64,000 nt of DNA from Micromonospora ureilytica (GCF_015751765.1 NZ_JADOTX010000001.1:2046001-2110000), one strand, 5' to 3'; shown: positions 39,129 through 47,362, numbered from the stretch's first letter. Made by a program: numbers and translations. Notes: generated by a model not told the origin, from the letters alone.

Positions 39129-39500
39129 GCCACGCTCCCGACTCCATCCGGCGACTGACGCCCGATCGTTTCCCGGCTGTGGCACCGACAAACGCCGCCG
39201 CACCCTGCGAACCAGCCTCCTAGGACGCCTCAGGGGGTGTGCCGGTCCGCACGAACAGATCCGAACACGCGGCTGACCAGCCCGAACATCCAGGTGACCG
39301 TTCGGAACAGAGCTCAACTCTTTCTCGGGTCGGCATGGGGCCATGACACTTCCTGGCATCCGAAAGGGCCAGCCGGAAGCCGAGCGCGGGCACCGGACCG
39401 CTGTCCGCCTCGTGCTGGTCGACAAATGGCGGGACCCGACGAATACCGATCAGTGCCGTCGCCCGGACAGGTCGCGGCAGAGCCGACAGGGGAGTGCCCG
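39129..39500. other. Divergent intergenic region with a motif shared with 53.9 kb
   Basis: It holds the promoters of the LLM gene (minus) and the secreted protein (plus). A 43-bp segment (39210-39252) reappears in the divergent region upstream of csbD. Short palindromic bits (GAACAGATCCGAAC) occur, but I see no gene. Confidence 0.5.
39210..39252. promoter_or_regulatory. Conserved intergenic motif, copy A
   Basis: Reads AACC then TCCTAGGACGCCT and GGGTGTGCCG then CCGCAC. Copy B at 53868-53913 matches most of these positions with one or two small gaps. Both lie between divergent genes, which favours a promoter or regulator site over a mobile repeat. Confidence 0.4.
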
Positions 39501-39956
39501 ATGACCAACCGACTGTTCCGCCGTGCCGCCGCCGTGGTCGTGGCGGCCGTGCTCGGGGGCGGTGTAGCCCTCGCCGCCGCGTCACCAGCCCAGGCCGCGA
39601 CTACCTGCAAGCACGGCGAAAACACGGTGGCCAGCCCGACCGGTGGGGCGGGAGCCACCGCAGCGGCGGGCATCTGCATCGACAGCACCGGTCACGCGTG
39701 GATCGACTGGTACGACTACAACTACGTCAAGGACCGTAAGGCCGACGGGTACGCCGCCCGCGTGTACGTCTACTGGGCGACGCGGTACACCGGAGCGATC
39801 GCCGTCGACGACACCGCCACCTCCCAGCCCGCCATGCTGAGCTGGGAATCCAACGGCGGCACCCAGTACCGCTGGACGGAGGTCTGGGTCTGCCTGGGCT
39901 TCGCCCAGCCCGAGGACGGCAGCGGCCGCTGCGCCCTGGTCGTCTACCACACCTGA
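39501..39956 (+). CDS. Small secreted protein of unknown function
   Basis: 151 aa with a clear Sec signal peptide: RLFRRAAAVVVAAVLGGGVA, cleavage after ASPAQA near residue 33. The mature part is about 118 aa with three Cys and many Trp/Tyr residues (WIDWYDYNYVKDRK, RWTEVWVCLGF). It is likely beta-rich and disulfide-bonded. No family recognised. The ATG has a GGGGAG site. A bidirectional terminator follows the stop. Confidence 0.8.
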   Translation: MTNRLFRRAAAVVVAAVLGGGVALAAASPAQAATTCKHGENTVASPTGGAGATAAAGICIDSTGHAWIDWYDYNYVKDRKADGYAARVYVYWATRYTGAIAVDDTATSQPAMLSWESNGGTQYRWTEVWVCLGFAQPEDGSGRCALVVYHT

Positions 39957-39975
39957 TCGGCCCTACCGAAGCGCA

Positions 39976-40010
39976 CCGGCCCGTGCCCCTGACACAGGGG
40001 CACGGGCCGG
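39976..40010. terminator. Bidirectional terminator between convergent genes
   Basis: A perfect 15-bp stem CCGGCCCGTGCCCCT with its complement and a GACAC loop. It lies between the stops of the secreted protein gene (39956) and the small membrane protein gene (40025). Confidence 0.85.
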
Positions 40011-40024
40011 GGTACGTCTGTCGT

Positions 40025-40231
40025 CTACTTGGAGGGCTCGGGCAGCTTGCAGTCGACCTTCGGGTTGGCGCCGATGTAGTTCAGCGGCCCGGCCACGATG
40101 GTGACCAGGATGGTGCCGGCCTCGGCGCAGTTGGTGTCGTCGCCGCTGTAGTAACCGCGCTGGCCACCGGCGATCGCGCCGATCACCAACCAGATCACGA
40201 CGATGACTCCGAGAATCGAGGTGCCGCGCAT
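40025..40231 (-). CDS. Small membrane protein
   Basis: 68 aa. One hydrophobic segment near the N-terminus (SILGVIVVIWLVIGAIAGG) is followed by a short hydrophilic region with two Cys (DDTNCAEAG, KVDCKLPEP). This could be a membrane-anchored or signal-anchored protein with an outside disulfide. Strong CAGGAGG ribosome binding site. No family recognised. Confidence 0.7.
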   Translation of the reverse strand: MRGTSILGVIVVIWLVIGAIAGGQRGYYSGDDTNCAEAGTILVTIVAGPLNYIGANPKVDCKLPEPSK

Positions 40232-40483
40232 CGCTGCCTCCTGAGGTATGTGGTGGATCTGAGGTGCAGCCGTTGTACCCAATCGGGTCGCGCGGCTAAC
40301 GGTTGCGTGCTACAGCCTCCGCCGGATCCTCCATCCGGCCGATGCCGTCCACCGTTGTGTACCGCCTGGGCATCCGCCGCCCGCACCGGGTAGCGCCTGT
40401 CGGCTATCGGATCCGCGACCGACCTCGCCGTCATCAGGGTGAGTGGACGTAGAACTGCCTCACGGCCCCGCCGAGGAGGACTC

Positions 40484-41311
40484 ATGGACGCCCCGACACC
40501 GCCCCTCTACATCGACCGCCCCGAAGACGTCGCGGTCGCGGCCCGCGCGCTGGCTGGCGGCGCGATCGTCGCGGCGGCGTTCGCCAACTTCTACGTCATC
40601 GTCACGCGTCCCGACGCGGCCACCGTCCGGCGGGTCAACCTGGCCAAGGGTCGACCGGTCCACCAGGTCGGCAGCATCACCACAGCGATCGGCCGGATCC
40701 CGGGGATGTTCGACTGGACGCGGATCTCGCCGCGCCTGCCGGTCGGTCGGGTGCGAGCGCTGATGGATGCCCTCTACGGGGCCGGGCCGTTCGGCTTCCG
40801 GGGGCCGGCGGCCGAACGGCTCCCCGACCACCTCACCCAGATCGACCAGGGGATGCGGACCACCCAGGTGATCGCACCGGGCCTGACCTGCCCGTCCAAT
40901 GCCTTCTTCGAGCGGGCGCTCGCCGAGACCGGAACGGATCACCTCTACATCACCTCGGCGAACCGGTCCCGGCATCTGACCGGCGCGACGGAGGAGCCGG
41001 CGCACTGGAAGGCGGGAGCCCTTGCCGCCGACTTCGCCCACCTCGACGATCTGGTGGTGCTCGTCCACCGCAACGAGGCGGCGGCCCGCGCCGCGTACCC
41101 GGGTTACCTCACCACGTCGGTCACCCTGCTGTCGTTCCACGCACCGGAGGGTGACCTCGAGGAACCGCCGGTGCTCACCGTGGACCGGCACGGATCGCTG
41201 CACCTGGACGACGTCCGCCGGGCCGCCGCGCCGCTCGGCCTGCAGGTGCGCCTGGCCGGCGGCGCCCGGGAACGGTTGCAGGTCCGGGGGTACGCCGGGG
41301 CACTGGTGTGA
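40484..41311 (+). CDS. YrdC/Sua5-like domain protein
   Basis: 275 aa with a YrdC-like fold. Visible hallmarks are the AKGRPVHQVG segment (K-x-R) and LYITSANRSRHLTGA with the SAN motif. These bind ATP and threonine in L-threonylcarbamoyl-AMP synthase. The N-terminal binding region is diverged (ANFYVIV instead of the common YGL), so it may act on another carbamoylation reaction rather than tRNA t6A synthesis. It overlaps the next gene by 4 bp. A GAGGAGG site precedes the ATG at 40484. Confidence 0.78.
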   Translation: MDAPTPPLYIDRPEDVAVAARALAGGAIVAAAFANFYVIVTRPDAATVRRVNLAKGRPVHQVGSITTAIGRIPGMFDWTRISPRLPVGRVRALMDALYGAGPFGFRGPAAERLPDHLTQIDQGMRTTQVIAPGLTCPSNAFFERALAETGTDHLYITSANRSRHLTGATEEPAHWKAGALAADFAHLDDLVVLVHRNEAAARAAYPGYLTTSVTLLSFHAPEGDLEEPPVLTVDRHGSLHLDDVRRAAAPLGLQVRLAGGARERLQVRGYAGALV

Positions 41312-42066
41312 GCGGCTACCGCGTCGGCCTGGTGGTGCCCAGTTCCAACACCACAATGGAAACCGAGATCCCGGCGATGCTGCGCCGACGCGAGGCCGTT
41401 GATCCGACGGTCCGCTTCACCACCCACGCCAGCCGGGTACGGCTGCGCCAGGTGACCCCCGACGAGCTGGCCCGGATGAACCGATCCGCCCTACGGTGTG
41501 TCGCCGAGCTGGCCGACGCCCACTGCGACGTGCTCGCGTACGCCTGTCTGGTGGCGGTGATGTGCGAGGGCGCCGGCGCGCACGAGCGGGCCGAGCGGCG
41601 GTTGGCCCGCGCGGCCGGTCGTGCCGGGCACGACATGCCGGTGGTCACCAGTGCCGGCGCGCTGGTCGCCGGGCTGCGGGCGTTGGGTGCCCGCCGGGTG
41701 GCCCTGATCGCGCCGTACCTGCCGCCGTTGACCGCGACCGTCGCTGCCTACCTCGCCGCGTACGGCGTACAGGTGACCGACGCGGTGAGCCTCGGCGAGC
41801 CGGACAACGTGGCGGTCGGGCGCATCCCCGCGGCACGCCTGGTCGAACTGGCGGATCGTCTGGACGTGACCGACGTGGACGCGGTGGTCCTCTCCGCCTG
41901 CGTGCAGCTGCCGTCGTTGGCGGCGGTGCCGCAGGTGGAGGCCCGGCTCGGTCGCCCGGTGCTCACCGCGGCGACAGCGACAGTGCATCAACTGCTCACC
42001 GGTCTGGGTGTCGAGCCGTACGTGCCCGACGCCGGCCGGCTGCTGGCCGGCCCGACTGCGGGGTGA
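41308..42066 (+). CDS. Maleate isomerase/Asp-Glu racemase-like protein
   Basis: 252 aa of the Asp/Glu racemase superfamily, closest to maleate cis-trans isomerase and arylmalonate decarboxylase. The two catalytic Cys positions fit VLAYACLVAVM and VVLSACVQLPSL. The N-terminus GLVVPSSNTTMETEIPAML is a strong match for the maleate isomerase start. It overlaps the YrdC-like gene by 4 bp (GTG start). The substrate of this two-gene unit is not known. Confidence 0.88.
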   Translation: MSGYRVGLVVPSSNTTMETEIPAMLRRREAVDPTVRFTTHASRVRLRQVTPDELARMNRSALRCVAELADAHCDVLAYACLVAVMCEGAGAHERAERRLARAAGRAGHDMPVVTSAGALVAGLRALGARRVALIAPYLPPLTATVAAYLAAYGVQVTDAVSLGEPDNVAVGRIPAARLVELADRLDVTDVDAVVLSACVQLPSLAAVPQVEARLGRPVLTAATATVHQLLTGLGVEPYVPDAGRLLAGPTAG

Positions 42067-42131
42067 GTGCGGGGTTGAGGAAGAGCGGTTGGCGGCGCTG
42101 AGGCCGAGGTCGGTGGGTCCGTCGTCGCGTC

Positions 42132-42908
42132 CTAGTCCTCTGGCTCCCAGGCGATCAGCTGGTCGAGGACGCGCACGTCGCCCTCGATCCGCAGCGCGTC
42201 CATCGTGATGCGGCCGTAGCAGAACATCACCAGCTCGTTGGCCGTGCCCCGGACGGAGACATGGGCCACCTCCGGGCCCTCGTCGGTGACCGGCGTGCGG
42301 AGGCGGGCGGTCCGGGCGCCGTCGGCGGAGAACCAGAGCCGCCAGGAACGGCCCTCGGTGGCGTGGTAGTCGACGACCGCGGGCTTGTGCGGCCACGCGG
42401 CCGTCGTCGCGACGCAGGTGGTCACGAACTCGTCGACACCGTCGAGGGCCACCTCGTCCGGCAGCGGCTGCGGGGCGCCCACGGCGACCTGGGCGTCGTA
42501 GGTGTGCACGGCGACCTGCTGGAGCTGGTGCCGGGCGACGGCACCAGTCGTCTGCGGAGACTGCGACGGACCCCACCACGTCCAGCAACCACGATCCGGG
42601 CCGGCCTCCCGCAGCGTGGCCAGCAGCTCCTCGGTCGACGCGGCGAACCAGGCCAGTAGGGCCTCGCGCTCGTGGGGCGCCACCGCGGCGGACATCGCCG
42701 GAGGAGCGTCGGCGGGCCCCGCGGCCACGATGGCAGCCCACTTGCGGCGCCCATCGCCCAGGTGCTGCACCAGGTCGAACAATGTCCACTCGGGGCAGGT
42801 GGGGACCCGCACGTCGAGGCTGGGTGCCGCGACGACTGCCGCCTGGAAGGCGGCCGATCGTTCGTCCATCAGCCGCAACAGGTCAGCGAACCCCAGAGTC
42901 TCTTCCAC
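42132..42908 (-). CDS. Maleylpyruvate isomerase family (mycothiol-dependent) protein
   Basis: About 258 aa. The N-terminal DinB/MDMPI-like helical bundle has VPTCPEWTLFDLVQHLGDG and AVARHQLQQVAVHTYDAQVA, in which the His residues form the metal site. The C-terminal part is the MDMPI_C domain (VSVRGTANELVMFCYGR). Relatives include mycothiol-dependent maleylpyruvate isomerase and sigma-factor-linked thiol sensors, but many have unknown functions. The GTG at 42908 is chosen, with some doubt, because the next upstream start (43025) would add 39 low-quality residues. Mycothiol use fits actinobacteria. Confidence 0.8.
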   Translation of the reverse strand: MEETLGFADLLRLMDERSAAFQAAVVAAPSLDVRVPTCPEWTLFDLVQHLGDGRRKWAAIVAAGPADAPPAMSAAVAPHEREALLAWFAASTEELLATLREAGPDRGCWTWWGPSQSPQTTGAVARHQLQQVAVHTYDAQVAVGAPQPLPDEVALDGVDEFVTTCVATTAAWPHKPAVVDYHATEGRSWRLWFSADGARTARLRTPVTDEGPEVAHVSVRGTANELVMFCYGRITMDALRIEGDVRVLDQLIAWEPED

Positions 42909-43060
42909 CGCGGCTTTGTACCACCCCCCTCCGCCAACCGACAGCGGATTACCCGCCTCCGGCGGCGGGGACACGCGGAAAATCCGTTGCCTGGCGGCCA
43001 ACGGGTTGACGATGCTGACACGCATGGATCAGTGACCAGTGGCGCACGTGCGCGATGACG

Positions 43061-43083
43061 ACGGGTTCGAGTCACCTCCCCGT
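43061..43083 (+). pseudogene. Possible tRNA T-arm remnant
   Basis: ACGGG and CCCGT pair as a 5-bp stem. The loop begins TTCGAGT but is enlarged to 13 nt. Without ACCTC it would be a perfect tRNA T-arm followed by CTCCGTC. No matching 5' acceptor strand, D-arm or anticodon arm was found. Confidence 0.25.
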
Positions 43084-43103
43084 CTCCGTCCGCCGCGCCA
43101 CTC

Positions 43104-43135
43104 GAAGCCCGCACCGCAGGAGCGGTGCGGGCTTC
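43104..43135 (+). terminator. Strong hairpin downstream of the tRNA-like fragment
   Basis: A perfect 14-bp stem GAAGCCCGCACCGC with its complement and an AGGA loop. Hairpins of this sort often follow tRNA genes, which fits the remnant just upstream. Confidence 0.75.
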
Positions 43136-43271
43136 CCTCACGCGACGTGATCTGCGACGTCGTCCCAGCCGGTGTGCTCCCCGCCGAGATGCCGGCTGCC
43201 CGCCACTGGATCCGGGAGGCCCCCCGGGGCGCGCCATCGCGCTGCCGCGCGCCTCCTGCCTAGACCTTGGA

Positions 43272-43628
43272 ATGGCCGAAGCCATGAATAGTTCCCGTCA
43301 TATCCGCGTCGCGGCCGACCGTCGCGGATCCGGCATCGACCGCAAAGCGCTGTGGGTGGTCAGCGAGCTCGGACTGCCGACCATCGTCAAAACCTGCGTG
43401 TCGTGCAGGTCCACCCGTCACCGTCCCACCGGGAAGATCCGAGTCAACGCGAACCACAAGCTGCTTGACGTGTGGCTGCTGATCTGTTGCGACCTGTGCG
43501 GCCGCACGTCGAAAATCCCCGTTCACGAGCGCGTGAACGTACGGGCGCTGGACAACGAGCGGCTGCTGAGGTTCGAGAACAACGATCCGGCCATGGTGCG
43601 ACAGCTGACCATGGACGCGGCGCGATGA
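43272..43628 (+). CDS. DUF1062-like protein, apparently shortened
   Basis: 118 aa. The segment TCVSCRSTRHRPTGKIRVN followed by LDVWLLICCDLCGRTSKIPV is typical of DUF1062 proteins. Four Cys in two CxxC pairs (CVSC and CDLC) suggest a zinc ribbon. Family members are usually longer, about 170-200 aa as I recall; here the frame stops at TMDAAR. Truncation is therefore suspected. ATG at 43272 or 43284 are both possible. Function unknown. Confidence 0.7.
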   Translation: MAEAMNSSRHIRVAADRRGSGIDRKALWVVSELGLPTIVKTCVSCRSTRHRPTGKIRVNANHKLLDVWLLICCDLCGRTSKIPVHERVNVRALDNERLLRFENNDPAMVRQLTMDAAR

Positions 43629-43657
43629 CCTGCGCCGTGGGGCGGCCCCCGTACCAA

Positions 43658-43690
43658 CCGGCCCGCCGGCCGTCGTGGTCGGCGGGCCGG
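43658..43690. terminator. Hairpin between DUF1062-like and ltrA-like genes
   Basis: Stem CCGGCCCGCCG with its complement and further inner pairs (14 bp in all including one G-U), loop GTCGT. It lies between two convergent genes and can serve both. Confidence 0.65.
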
Positions 43691-43711
43691 CCCGGCGCGG
43701 AGCGCGGTGGT

Positions 43712-44920
43712 TCAGTGCGGCGGTGCGGGAGCCTCCGGCGGCTTGCCGTGGCTACGCCGGAAGTCCGCGTAGGCCACGCCGGCCAGCACCAGCAGCCCGC
43801 CGAGGGAGGCGAACACCGGGGCCAGGTACAGCAGGCCGGGGGCGATGGTCAGCAGCACCAGCACCCCGCCGGGTCGGGACCAGGACACCCGGCTGAACAC
43901 CTCGTACTCGAAGGAGGCCCGGCCGGCCAGGAACAGCGCCGGGCCGCCGAGGATCACCGCCAGCCAGGCCGGCGGCGTGCGCCCGGTCGGCTCGTGCAAC
44001 ACCAGGTGGAAGCCGGCCGCCGTGGTGACCACACCGGCGATCATCAACAGATGGGTGTACGGGGCGCTGAACAGGAACTTGCTGGGTGACTTGGCGGCCT
44101 GGATGGCGGTCGGCAGCAGCTCGCCGGACTTGTGCACGTAGATCCGCCAGAGCAGCAGCGTGGTCAGGAACGCCACCGCGAACGCCCCGATGTTCTCGCC
44201 CTCGTTGTGTTCCATGCTGAACATGGTGCCGATCGTCAGGATGGCGTCGCCGAGCGCGATGATGAAGAACTGCTGGTAGCGCTCGGAGAGATGCTCCGCG
44301 GTGACGTTTCGCTGCCGCTCGGGCACCACTCCGAGCCCCGGCACCGGGTACGCGAGCCGGAAGCCGACGTAGTCGATGGCGAGCGCGGTGGCCCAGCACG
44401 CGATCCGGGCGTCCCCGCTGACGAATGCGCCGATGAGCCACGGGATCGCCGACACCGCGAACCAGATGAAGATGCGGGCCGCCCGGCGCTGGGTCTGCGG
44501 TTCGCGGCGTACCGCCGGCATCAGGAACAGCCCACGTCCCAGGTGGATCGCCACGTACGTGCCGGCGAAGACGAGCCCTCGATCGTCGAACGCCTTCGGG
44601 ATCGCCGTGGTCATCAGCAGCGCGCCGAACATCACGGCGCTGATCAGCAGCTTGATCTCGGTGCGTTCCGGGTTGTAGAGGTCGGTGACCAGGGTGGTGA
44701 TCGTCCAGGTCCACCAGACGGCGGCCAGCATGATCAGTGCCTCGGCGGCTCGGTGCCAGTCGAGCTGGTCGACCATTCCCCGGGAGATGAGCGCCAGCGC
44801 GACCACGTACACCAGGTCGAAGAAGAGTTCGAGGAGGGTGACCCGGCGCGGGGCCTCCGGGTCGCGCACCGGCGGACCGCTGGCCCGCGGCGACCCGGGC
44901 TCCGGCTCGGCGAGATGCAC
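43712..44920 (-). CDS. ltrA: Low temperature requirement protein A (LtrA) homologue
   Basis: A 402-aa membrane protein with about ten helices. It starts with the LtrA hallmark VTLLELFFDLVYVVALALIS and contains RYQQFFIIALGDAILTIG. LtrA was named in Listeria for growth in the cold; its biochemical role is unknown. N-terminal 28 residues are hydrophilic. Upstream on the minus strand is a 14-bp palindrome. The gene name is given by family only. Confidence 0.88.
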   Translation of the reverse strand: MHLAEPEPGSPRASGPPVRDPEAPRRVTLLELFFDLVYVVALALISRGMVDQLDWHRAAEALIMLAAVWWTWTITTLVTDLYNPERTEIKLLISAVMFGALLMTTAIPKAFDDRGLVFAGTYVAIHLGRGLFLMPAVRREPQTQRRAARIFIWFAVSAIPWLIGAFVSGDARIACWATALAIDYVGFRLAYPVPGLGVVPERQRNVTAEHLSERYQQFFIIALGDAILTIGTMFSMEHNEGENIGAFAVAFLTTLLLWRIYVHKSGELLPTAIQAAKSPSKFLFSAPYTHLLMIAGVVTTAAGFHLVLHEPTGRTPPAWLAVILGGPALFLAGRASFEYEVFSRVSWSRPGGVLVLLTIAPGLLYLAPVFASLGGLLVLAGVAYADFRRSHGKPPEAPAPPH

Positions 44921-44989
44921 GGGTTACTCCTGCGGAACCGCTCGACTCGACGGACCTGTCCGGTCCACCTCAACGGACGGTAACGAGCG

Positions 44990-45019
44990 GGGGAGCGCGG
45001 GATCCCGCGTTCGCTCCCC
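44990..45019. terminator. Palindrome CGCGGGATCCCGCG with flanking GGGGAGCG/CGCTCCCC arms
   Basis: The 14-bp core (44996-45009) is perfectly symmetric, and GGGGAGCG (44990-44997) pairs with CGCTCCCC (45012-45019). It lies 30 bp past the stop of the minus-strand exonuclease gene and 70 bp upstream of the ltrA start. It may be a terminator of the former or an operator of the latter. Confidence 0.5.
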
Positions 45020-45049
45020 GCTTCCCCCGACCGAGTTGATCGACAGGGG

Positions 45050-46006
45050 TTACCCCGGTTGCGGGGATGTCGAGTGGATCTCCTGCCCACGGGGTGCGGC
45101 GAGGGCGTCGACCAGGCGGCGGGCCGAGCCGGCGAGGTTCCATCGTTGGGCGAGCTCGAGCAGCCGATCCGGGTCGGCCGGCGCGGTCGGCAGCGCGGTG
45201 GGCAGCTCCGGCAGGGGCACGTCCAGGGCGACCCGGACCACCGTCGGCGCGACGCCCAGATAGTCGCGCGCCGCGACCAGCTTGGCACGCAGGCCCGGTG
45301 CGAAGGACGAGTCGGAGTCGTCGAGCGCGGCCAGGATTCCGGCGATGCTGCCGTAGCGCTCGATCAGCCGGGCGGCGGTCTTGTCGCCGACGCCGGCCAC
45401 CCCGGGCAACCCGTCACTCGGATCGCCGCGCAGCGCGGCGAAGTCGGCGTACCGGTCGGCCGGCACGCCGTAGCGGGCCCGCACCGCCGCGTCGTCGCAG
45501 TCGTCGAGCTTGGCGACACCGCGCCCGACGTAGAGCAGCCGTACCGGTCGGGCGTCGTCGACGAGCTGGAACAGGTCCCGGTCTCCGGAGACCACCTCGA
45601 CCGGACCCGGCTGGGTCACCGAGAGGGTGCCGAGCACGTCGTCCGCCTCGTAGCCGGTTGCGCCGACCGCTGTGATGCCCACCGCGGCCAGCACCTCCAG
45701 GATCATCGGCACCTGCGGGGAGAGAGTGTCCGGAACGACCTCGCCGCCCTCGGGGGCGACCCGGTGCGCCTTGTACGACGGCAGCAGGTCGACCCGCCAC
45801 GCCGGGCGCCAGTCGTAGTCCAGCGCGCAGACCATCCGGTCGGCGCCCCGCACCCGGATCAGGGTGGCGAGCATGTCGAGGAAACCGCGCACCGCGTTGA
45901 CCGGGGTGCCGTCGTCGGCCTTGGCGACGGACTCCGGAATGCCGAAGTAGGCCCGGAAGTAGAGGCTGGCTGCGTCGATCAGCAGGATCGGGGGTCGGTG
46001 TGCCAC
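45050..46006 (-). CDS. 5'-3' exonuclease (FEN/PolA-like nuclease)
   Basis: About 318 aa, a stand-alone version of the DNA polymerase I 5' nuclease domain. Metal-binding acidic residues are seen in LLIDAASLYFRAYFG, YEADDVLGTL and VEVVSGDRDLFQLVDD. The helix-hairpin-helix DNA-binding motif is GDPSDGLPGVAGVGDKTAARL (shortened: GLPGVAGVGDKTAARL). It likely removes RNA primers or flaps in replication and repair. The GTG at 46006 is the start, with AGG upstream. It lies 60 bp from a small membrane protein gene on the same strand. Confidence 0.9.
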   Translation of the reverse strand: MAHRPPILLIDAASLYFRAYFGIPESVAKADDGTPVNAVRGFLDMLATLIRVRGADRMVCALDYDWRPAWRVDLLPSYKAHRVAPEGGEVVPDTLSPQVPMILEVLAAVGITAVGATGYEADDVLGTLSVTQPGPVEVVSGDRDLFQLVDDARPVRLLYVGRGVAKLDDCDDAAVRARYGVPADRYADFAALRGDPSDGLPGVAGVGDKTAARLIERYGSIAGILAALDDSDSSFAPGLRAKLVAARDYLGVAPTVVRVALDVPLPELPTALPTAPADPDRLLELAQRWNLAGSARRLVDALAAPRGQEIHSTSPQPG

Positions 46007-46065
46007 GCCGGACAGCCTGGCACAACCGTCCGACGATCTGGCGTACGCCCGGCCGCCCGGTGGTG

Positions 46066-46293
46066 TCAGCGCCGCTCGTCGTGCCGGTAGACGGTCTCCC
46101 GCCGGGCCAGGTGCTGCACGATGTAGCTGGTCACCAGCAGCAGGATCGCGACCACCACCTCGACCCAGGCGGCGACGCCGTCGGCGACGGTGACGCCGAT
46201 GATCAGCAGGACCAGGCCGACGAGTGCGAGGACCCCGGCCCACAGTTGGTGGCGACGGCGGGTCGCCGCCCGGTTCGCCTCGTTTCCTGCCAC
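46066..46293 (-). CDS. Small two-helix membrane protein
   Basis: 75 aa with two hydrophobic helices (LWAGVLALVGLVLLIIGV and WVEVVVAILLLVTSYIV) and charged ends. It starts at a GTG at 46293 preceded by GGGAGGA. No family was recognised. It lies upstream of the exonuclease gene on the same strand. Confidence 0.65.
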   Translation of the reverse strand: MAGNEANRAATRRRHQLWAGVLALVGLVLLIIGVTVADGVAAWVEVVVAILLLVTSYIVQHLARRETVYRHDERR

Positions 46294-46696
46294 GTCGGTC
46301 CTCCCGGTGGGGTCGCCCGCGCGGGCGACCCGATCCCAGGCTAGGGCCGCGCGGGCGCGCCGGGCCGGAAAACGCGGGCGGAGCACCTGCCCGGCCGGTG
46401 GGCGCGGTCGATCAGTACGTGCGCGGCGCCGATGTCCTCGGCGAACGGAACCGGTCGACGGGCGGAATGTGAAATCGCCCTTGTGGCGGAGGATAGGAAA
46501 TTTGCTCTCACGCCGCTGGCGAGAGCCGGTGTTAGCACCTCTGTCATTAATGCGTCACTGTCAGTGACAGTCGCTTCGCGTTCACCGATGGAAGGCTGTC
46601 GATGGCAACCCGGCCCGCCGTGCGAGCCGTCCAGGGCCGAGCCGCCCGCCAAGGGGCAGACCTTTCGGCGTTCTTCTTCAGAAGAGGTGTCACATC
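46294..46696. other. Divergent intergenic region with lower GC
   Basis: A region of about 400 bp upstream of the CAP-domain gene. The part around 46480-46600 is less GC-rich than the rest of the window. It contains overlapping palindromes near 46554 and a small hairpin GCTCTC/GAGAGC near 46504. No gene is supported. Confidence 0.5.
46554..46571. promoter_or_regulatory. Overlapping 15-bp palindromes
   Basis: GTCACTGTCAGTGAC (46554-46568) and ACTGTCAGTGACAGT (46557-46571) are both perfect odd-centred palindromes that share most bases. This looks like a regulator site. It is 126 bp upstream of the CAP-domain gene start. Confidence 0.5.
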
Positions 46697-47191
46697 ATGC
46701 GAGACGGATTCGCGGATCGAACCAACGACGAGTTCCTGCAAGAGGTGCTGAGCAGGGTCAACGAACTGCGGGCACGGCACGGATCGTCGCTGCTCACCCT
46801 CGACCCGGAGCTCGTGGAGTACTCGAAGTCGCGGGCGTCCTTCATGGCCGAGAAGGACAACCTCACCCACGAGGGTCTGCGATCGGGCACCGGTGAGAAC
46901 GGGGCGTGGGCGGGTGCCTCGACTGGCCCCACGGCAGGCTCCGGGATCGCTGCCGTCGACTCCTGGTACAGCGAAATCAGCAACTACGCCTTCGCCACGG
47001 GCAAGGCCATCGACTCCACGAAGGCCATCGGGCATTTCACGGCACTGGTCTGGAAGAACACCACGAAGCTGGGTGTGGGGCGGGTCGCCGGCCAGGGCAC
47101 GAAATGGTGGGAGACCTACATCGTGGCCAACTTCTCGCCGCCCGGAAACATGGGAGGCCAGTACGTGATGAACGTGGTGCCCGCGAGCTGA
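46697..47191 (+). CDS. CAP-domain (SCP/PR-1) protein lacking a signal peptide
   Basis: 164 aa. The CAP fold is shown by FLQEVLSRVNELRARHGSS, THEGLRSGTGENGAWAG, AIGHFTALVWKNTTKLGVG (signature) and YIVANFSPPGNMGG. The His/Glu tetrad positions fit TH-E and GHFT. CAP proteins in bacteria are normally exported, but this one begins MRDGFADRTNDEF without a hydrophobic stretch, more like intracellular GAPR-1-type proteins. The AGAAGAGGTGT site supports the ATG at 46697. Function unknown. Confidence 0.85.
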   Translation: MRDGFADRTNDEFLQEVLSRVNELRARHGSSLLTLDPELVEYSKSRASFMAEKDNLTHEGLRSGTGENGAWAGASTGPTAGSGIAAVDSWYSEISNYAFATGKAIDSTKAIGHFTALVWKNTTKLGVGRVAGQGTKWWETYIVANFSPPGNMGGQYVMNVVPAS

Positions 47192-47362
47192 CACACCGAC
47201 CCCTCGCGGCGGGCGTGCCGGCGGCAACCGGTGCGCCCCCCGCGCTGCCCCGAACTGCCATACGGGCCAGGCGACGGGCATGCCATCATCACGGCCTCCT
47301 TCCGCACACCCGACACCGGCCGGCCAGCACGTATGTCGTCGTCCCCGTCCGCCACAACAGTT

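Larger units (their letters stand above)
42909..43271. other. Intergenic region with tRNA-like remnant and terminator
   Basis: No protein gene is convincing here. It contains a T-arm-like stem-loop, a palindrome GCGCACGTGCGC (near 43042) and a strong hairpin (43104-43135). It also holds the upstream region of the minus-strand MDMPI gene and the plus-strand DUF1062-like gene. Confidence 0.5.

Noticed and set aside
43010..43100. An intact tRNA gene
   Set aside because: Only a T-arm-like stem with an enlarged loop is present; no acceptor pairing, D-arm or anticodon arm could be drawn.
46432..46896. Plus-strand open frame upstream of and overlapping the CAP gene
   Set aside because: No recognisable domain and Arg-rich composition; it is in a different frame from the well-supported CAP gene.
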